This document shows, piece after piece, positions 62,159 to 64,000 of a DNA stretch of 64,000 bases (position 1 is the stretch's first letter; the number at the start of each line of letters is the position of its first letter). The DNA is from Sulfoacidibacillus thermotolerans. Its GTDB lineage: Bacteria > Bacillota > Bacilli > Alicyclobacillales > SLC66. Below the pieces are notes generated by a model, which was given only the letters and a program-made list of their open reading frames with translations, searched no databases and was not told the origin of the DNA. A program made the translations under genes and the position numbers. The stretch lies in NCBI RefSeq assembly GCF_003144315.1, contig NZ_MPDK01000012.1, positions 17,914 to 81,913 on the forward strand, written 5' to 3'.

Positions 62159-63264
62159 TTCGTAAGCAGCTCCTTAGCAGCTTCTATACGTCTAGAAACC
62201 TTCTCTCGATCGTTGACACTCCCCGATACCCATTCAAAAAATTCGGGATCAGCGAATAACTGTCGAAAATTCTCAAATGTTAAGTCTAATAATTGTGGAT
62301 TATTGAGGTCAACACAGTCGACGATGGCAATTGCTAGAGAGTCATACACAGCTGCATTAAAATTAGACATTTTGACAAACTTCCCGTCTTCGAGCCGATA
62401 TTTTGCAAAGGCTTTGTCCCCGAATTCTTTTCGTATCAGTGCCATTGTCTTGGTGAATTTTTCGCTGTAAATCCGCAATTCAGCACCTGATAACTTGTTG
62501 AATTGTTCCATGGATTCCGAGAGAAATGTTTTGAATCCCTTTTTAAGATTCTTGTAATTATTATTGTGTAATGCAAAGAAACGGAGAACAAGCTCAACAT
62601 CCTCCATCTTCTGAACTTTTTTACTCTCATCCGGAGCGGCCAAGTCGATTTGATTTAACACTCTAAAGTCCTCATTCTTTGCAAGTTCCTTAATCATTTT
62701 GTTAAACGGGCCTCTATATATCGCATTTCGTAATTCTTGTGCTTCCAATTTAACTGACCCAGAATTCAATCTCTCAAAAATGTCGTACTTAACCTGGGGA
62801 TCCAGTGTCGAATCAATCCGTAAGCACTTTATTGTTCTTTCTTCAAGCCTTCTTACTAGGAAAGGAGGTAAATCCCTATAAAAAGACCCGTTGAGAGGCT
62901 TGAGTACCTCCATGCCTTCGAGTGGTAAGTTATTAGTCATAAAATTAAAAATAGCCGTTAATCGTTGCTGCCCATCAATGACAGAATACCTCGGTATATC
63001 ATCATCAACTTCATCATCAACGTCAATATCCTGTGAAATATAGATCAATGGAACAGGTATATTCAAAATTAGACTTTCGATTAGTTTAGAAGATGTCTCT
63101 TCATTCCACCGATGATTTCTTTGGTATTCAGGATCAAGCTTTATGACCTTCTTATCAATTTTCTTTACCAAGGTTTCCAAATCGTACTCGATGTTTTGGG
63201 TCTTAACAGTACGCTCTTTGGCAAGCTTTTGTAATTCATCTAGGTTTTTCTTCAGTGAGCTCAT
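62155..63264 (-). CDS. DUF262 domain protein, putative NTP-dependent sensor of a defence pair
   Basis: 369 residues with the DUF262/ParB-like N-terminal domain: YQRNHRWNEETSSKLIESLILNIPVPLIY, then YSVIDGQQRLTAIFNF (the DGQQR motif, about 100) and YDIFERLNSGSVKLEAQELRNAIYRG (FxRLNxG motif). The C-terminal half is helical with no DUF1524 HNH nuclease, unlike GmrSD, SspE or BrxU. So it probably senses or hydrolyses NTP while the overlapping HEPN protein is the effector. GGGAGG is 7 nt before the ATG. AT-rich, in a mobile region. Confidence 0.82.
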   Translation of the reverse strand: MSSLKKNLDELQKLAKERTVKTQNIEYDLETLVKKIDKKVIKLDPEYQRNHRWNEETSSKLIESLILNIPVPLIYISQDIDVDDEVDDDIPRYSVIDGQQRLTAIFNFMTNNLPLEGMEVLKPLNGSFYRDLPPFLVRRLEERTIKCLRIDSTLDPQVKYDIFERLNSGSVKLEAQELRNAIYRGPFNKMIKELAKNEDFRVLNQIDLAAPDESKKVQKMEDVELVLRFFALHNNNYKNLKKGFKTFLSESMEQFNKLSGAELRIYSEKFTKTMALIRKEFGDKAFAKYRLEDGKFVKMSNFNAAVYDSLAIAIVDCVDLNNPQLLDLTFENFRQLFADPEFFEWVSGSVNDREKVSRRIEAAKELLTK

Positions 63265-63934
63265 TCGGAATCCTCCCAGGCTAACGCAAGTATCATTTCA
63301 TTTAGATTCGGCTCCTAAAAATCATCCTGTAGACACAGGCTTAATTCCATGCCCAACCATCACTATCTAAAGATAAAATTTACGTACTCAGATCTGTCTC
63401 GAATAAGTTAATTATACAATATCTCCTTCTCCAATTATAAACATGTTGGCTAACCAACAAGGGATAAGGAATTTCCACAGGCACCCCTTATAGTAATAAA
63501 GCGACACCTCAATCCTTACGCATTCCTCAAATACTCTATGCACATTAGAGACGCCCACTAGTGCAAAACCTACAAAATAAGTCACCCTAGCAACCAATCT
63601 TTAAGATTGTCAATGCAACGCTCTCCATCTCAGCTACTTCATTTTCTAAGCACAAAGAAATCCAACTCTCAATGACGTTTTTAGCGAAACTGCCACACCT
63701 CACCCCTCAAGTTCGGGTTAACAATTTTTATGAAGTAATTTCAGTACCATCCGAAAATGTCGTCATCGAAGCCTCTACCCTCAATTCCCGCTTTACCACT
63801 ACTTTTGATATGGTTCACCGCGCTGAATCCTAAATCACATAATTGCAACTACTCGAAAACTTAGACTCAAAACAACTGACTTGTTAATATCTACAGCCTA
63901 TCACGCTTTTATGGATTACAGATCAAATTTGATC
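63265..63934. other. Non-coding or decayed DNA
   Basis: About 670 bp without a supported gene; no motif or repeat seen. Likely contains the promoter of the DUF262-HEPN pair at its left. Confidence 0.5.
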
Positions 63935-64000
63935 GAGTAGGAGGGGGCGGCTAGCCCCCGACCTCTCACACCACCGTACATGCGGGTCCGCATACGGCGG
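63935..64000 (-). mobile_element. Group II intron 3' end, cut by the window edge
   Basis: On the minus strand: CCGTATGCGGACCCGCATGTACGG (read in two parts) is domain V, followed by GTGTGAGAGGTCGGGGG-CTAG-CCGCCCCCTCC, a domain-VI-like hairpin. The rest of the intron lies beyond the window. Confidence 0.75.

Overview
The window looks like a chromosome segment of an endospore-forming Firmicute, most likely an Alicyclobacillus/Sulfoacidibacillus-type member of the Bacilli. The evidence is a complete GerA-type germinant receptor operon, a CymR-type Rrf2 regulator, Spo0E-like protein tails, consistently strong AGGAGG ribosome binding sites and many TTG/GTG starts. The genus is an inference; no rRNA or tRNA gene was seen.

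Layout. 0-5.2 kb: a TenA/PqqC-like gene, then a sugar-nucleotide transferase, three GT2 glycosyltransferases and two small DUF2642-like proteins, probably a surface or spore-surface glycan locus. 5.2-8.6 kb: a c-di-GMP operon (EAL gene, then GGDEF gene) and another glycosyltransferase. 8.8-23.6 kb: mostly housekeeping and sensory genes: acyl-CoA ligase, cyclase-family hydrolase, GAF-GGDEF protein, CymR, a 979-residue APC permease fused to a chemoreceptor, HemY/CgoX, NadA, a NifS-like desulfurase, a selenocysteine-containing SelD, and an HTH-PAS protein. 23.9-25.7 kb: a second EAL gene with a CheY-like regulator and a YvyF-like zinc protein, preceded by a c-di-GMP-I riboswitch and a terminator. 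26.3-35.9 kb: a 4-hydroxyphenylacetate (homoprotocatechuate) degradation cluster with LysR and GntR regulators. 36-39.9 kb: gerA-type operon. 40-43.6 kb: acyltransferase, dienelactone hydrolase, and an XRE-cupin regulator facing azlD-azlC. 43.7-64 kb: a mobile and decayed region with IS3-family copies, IS21 and ISL3 remnants, three group II intron sequences (one intact with its reverse transcriptase, sitting inside an IS3 transposase gene), broken MFS genes, lipoproteins, a toxin-antitoxin pair and a two-gene DUF262 + HEPN module.

Most notable. The two EAL genes each have a properly spaced ribosome binding site upstream of a long G tract (13 G at 7282-7294 and 14 G at 25459-25472, minus strand). 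The tract lies inside the reading frame. In the given sequence both genes are out of frame by one base, and a one-base change in tract length makes each a 320-residue protein. Both proteins end in a Spo0E-like segment (SQxLD-type signature). The pair therefore looks like phase-variable c-di-GMP phosphodiesterases that may also touch the sporulation phosphorelay; one sits behind a c-di-GMP riboswitch and the other is in an operon with a diguanylate cyclase.

Other points: SelD must be extended upstream through an in-frame UGA (Sec) codon; the APC-chemoreceptor fusion is a candidate transporter-sensor; and the DUF262-HEPN pair is a candidate defence module. All conclusions come from reading the sequence; no database search was run.
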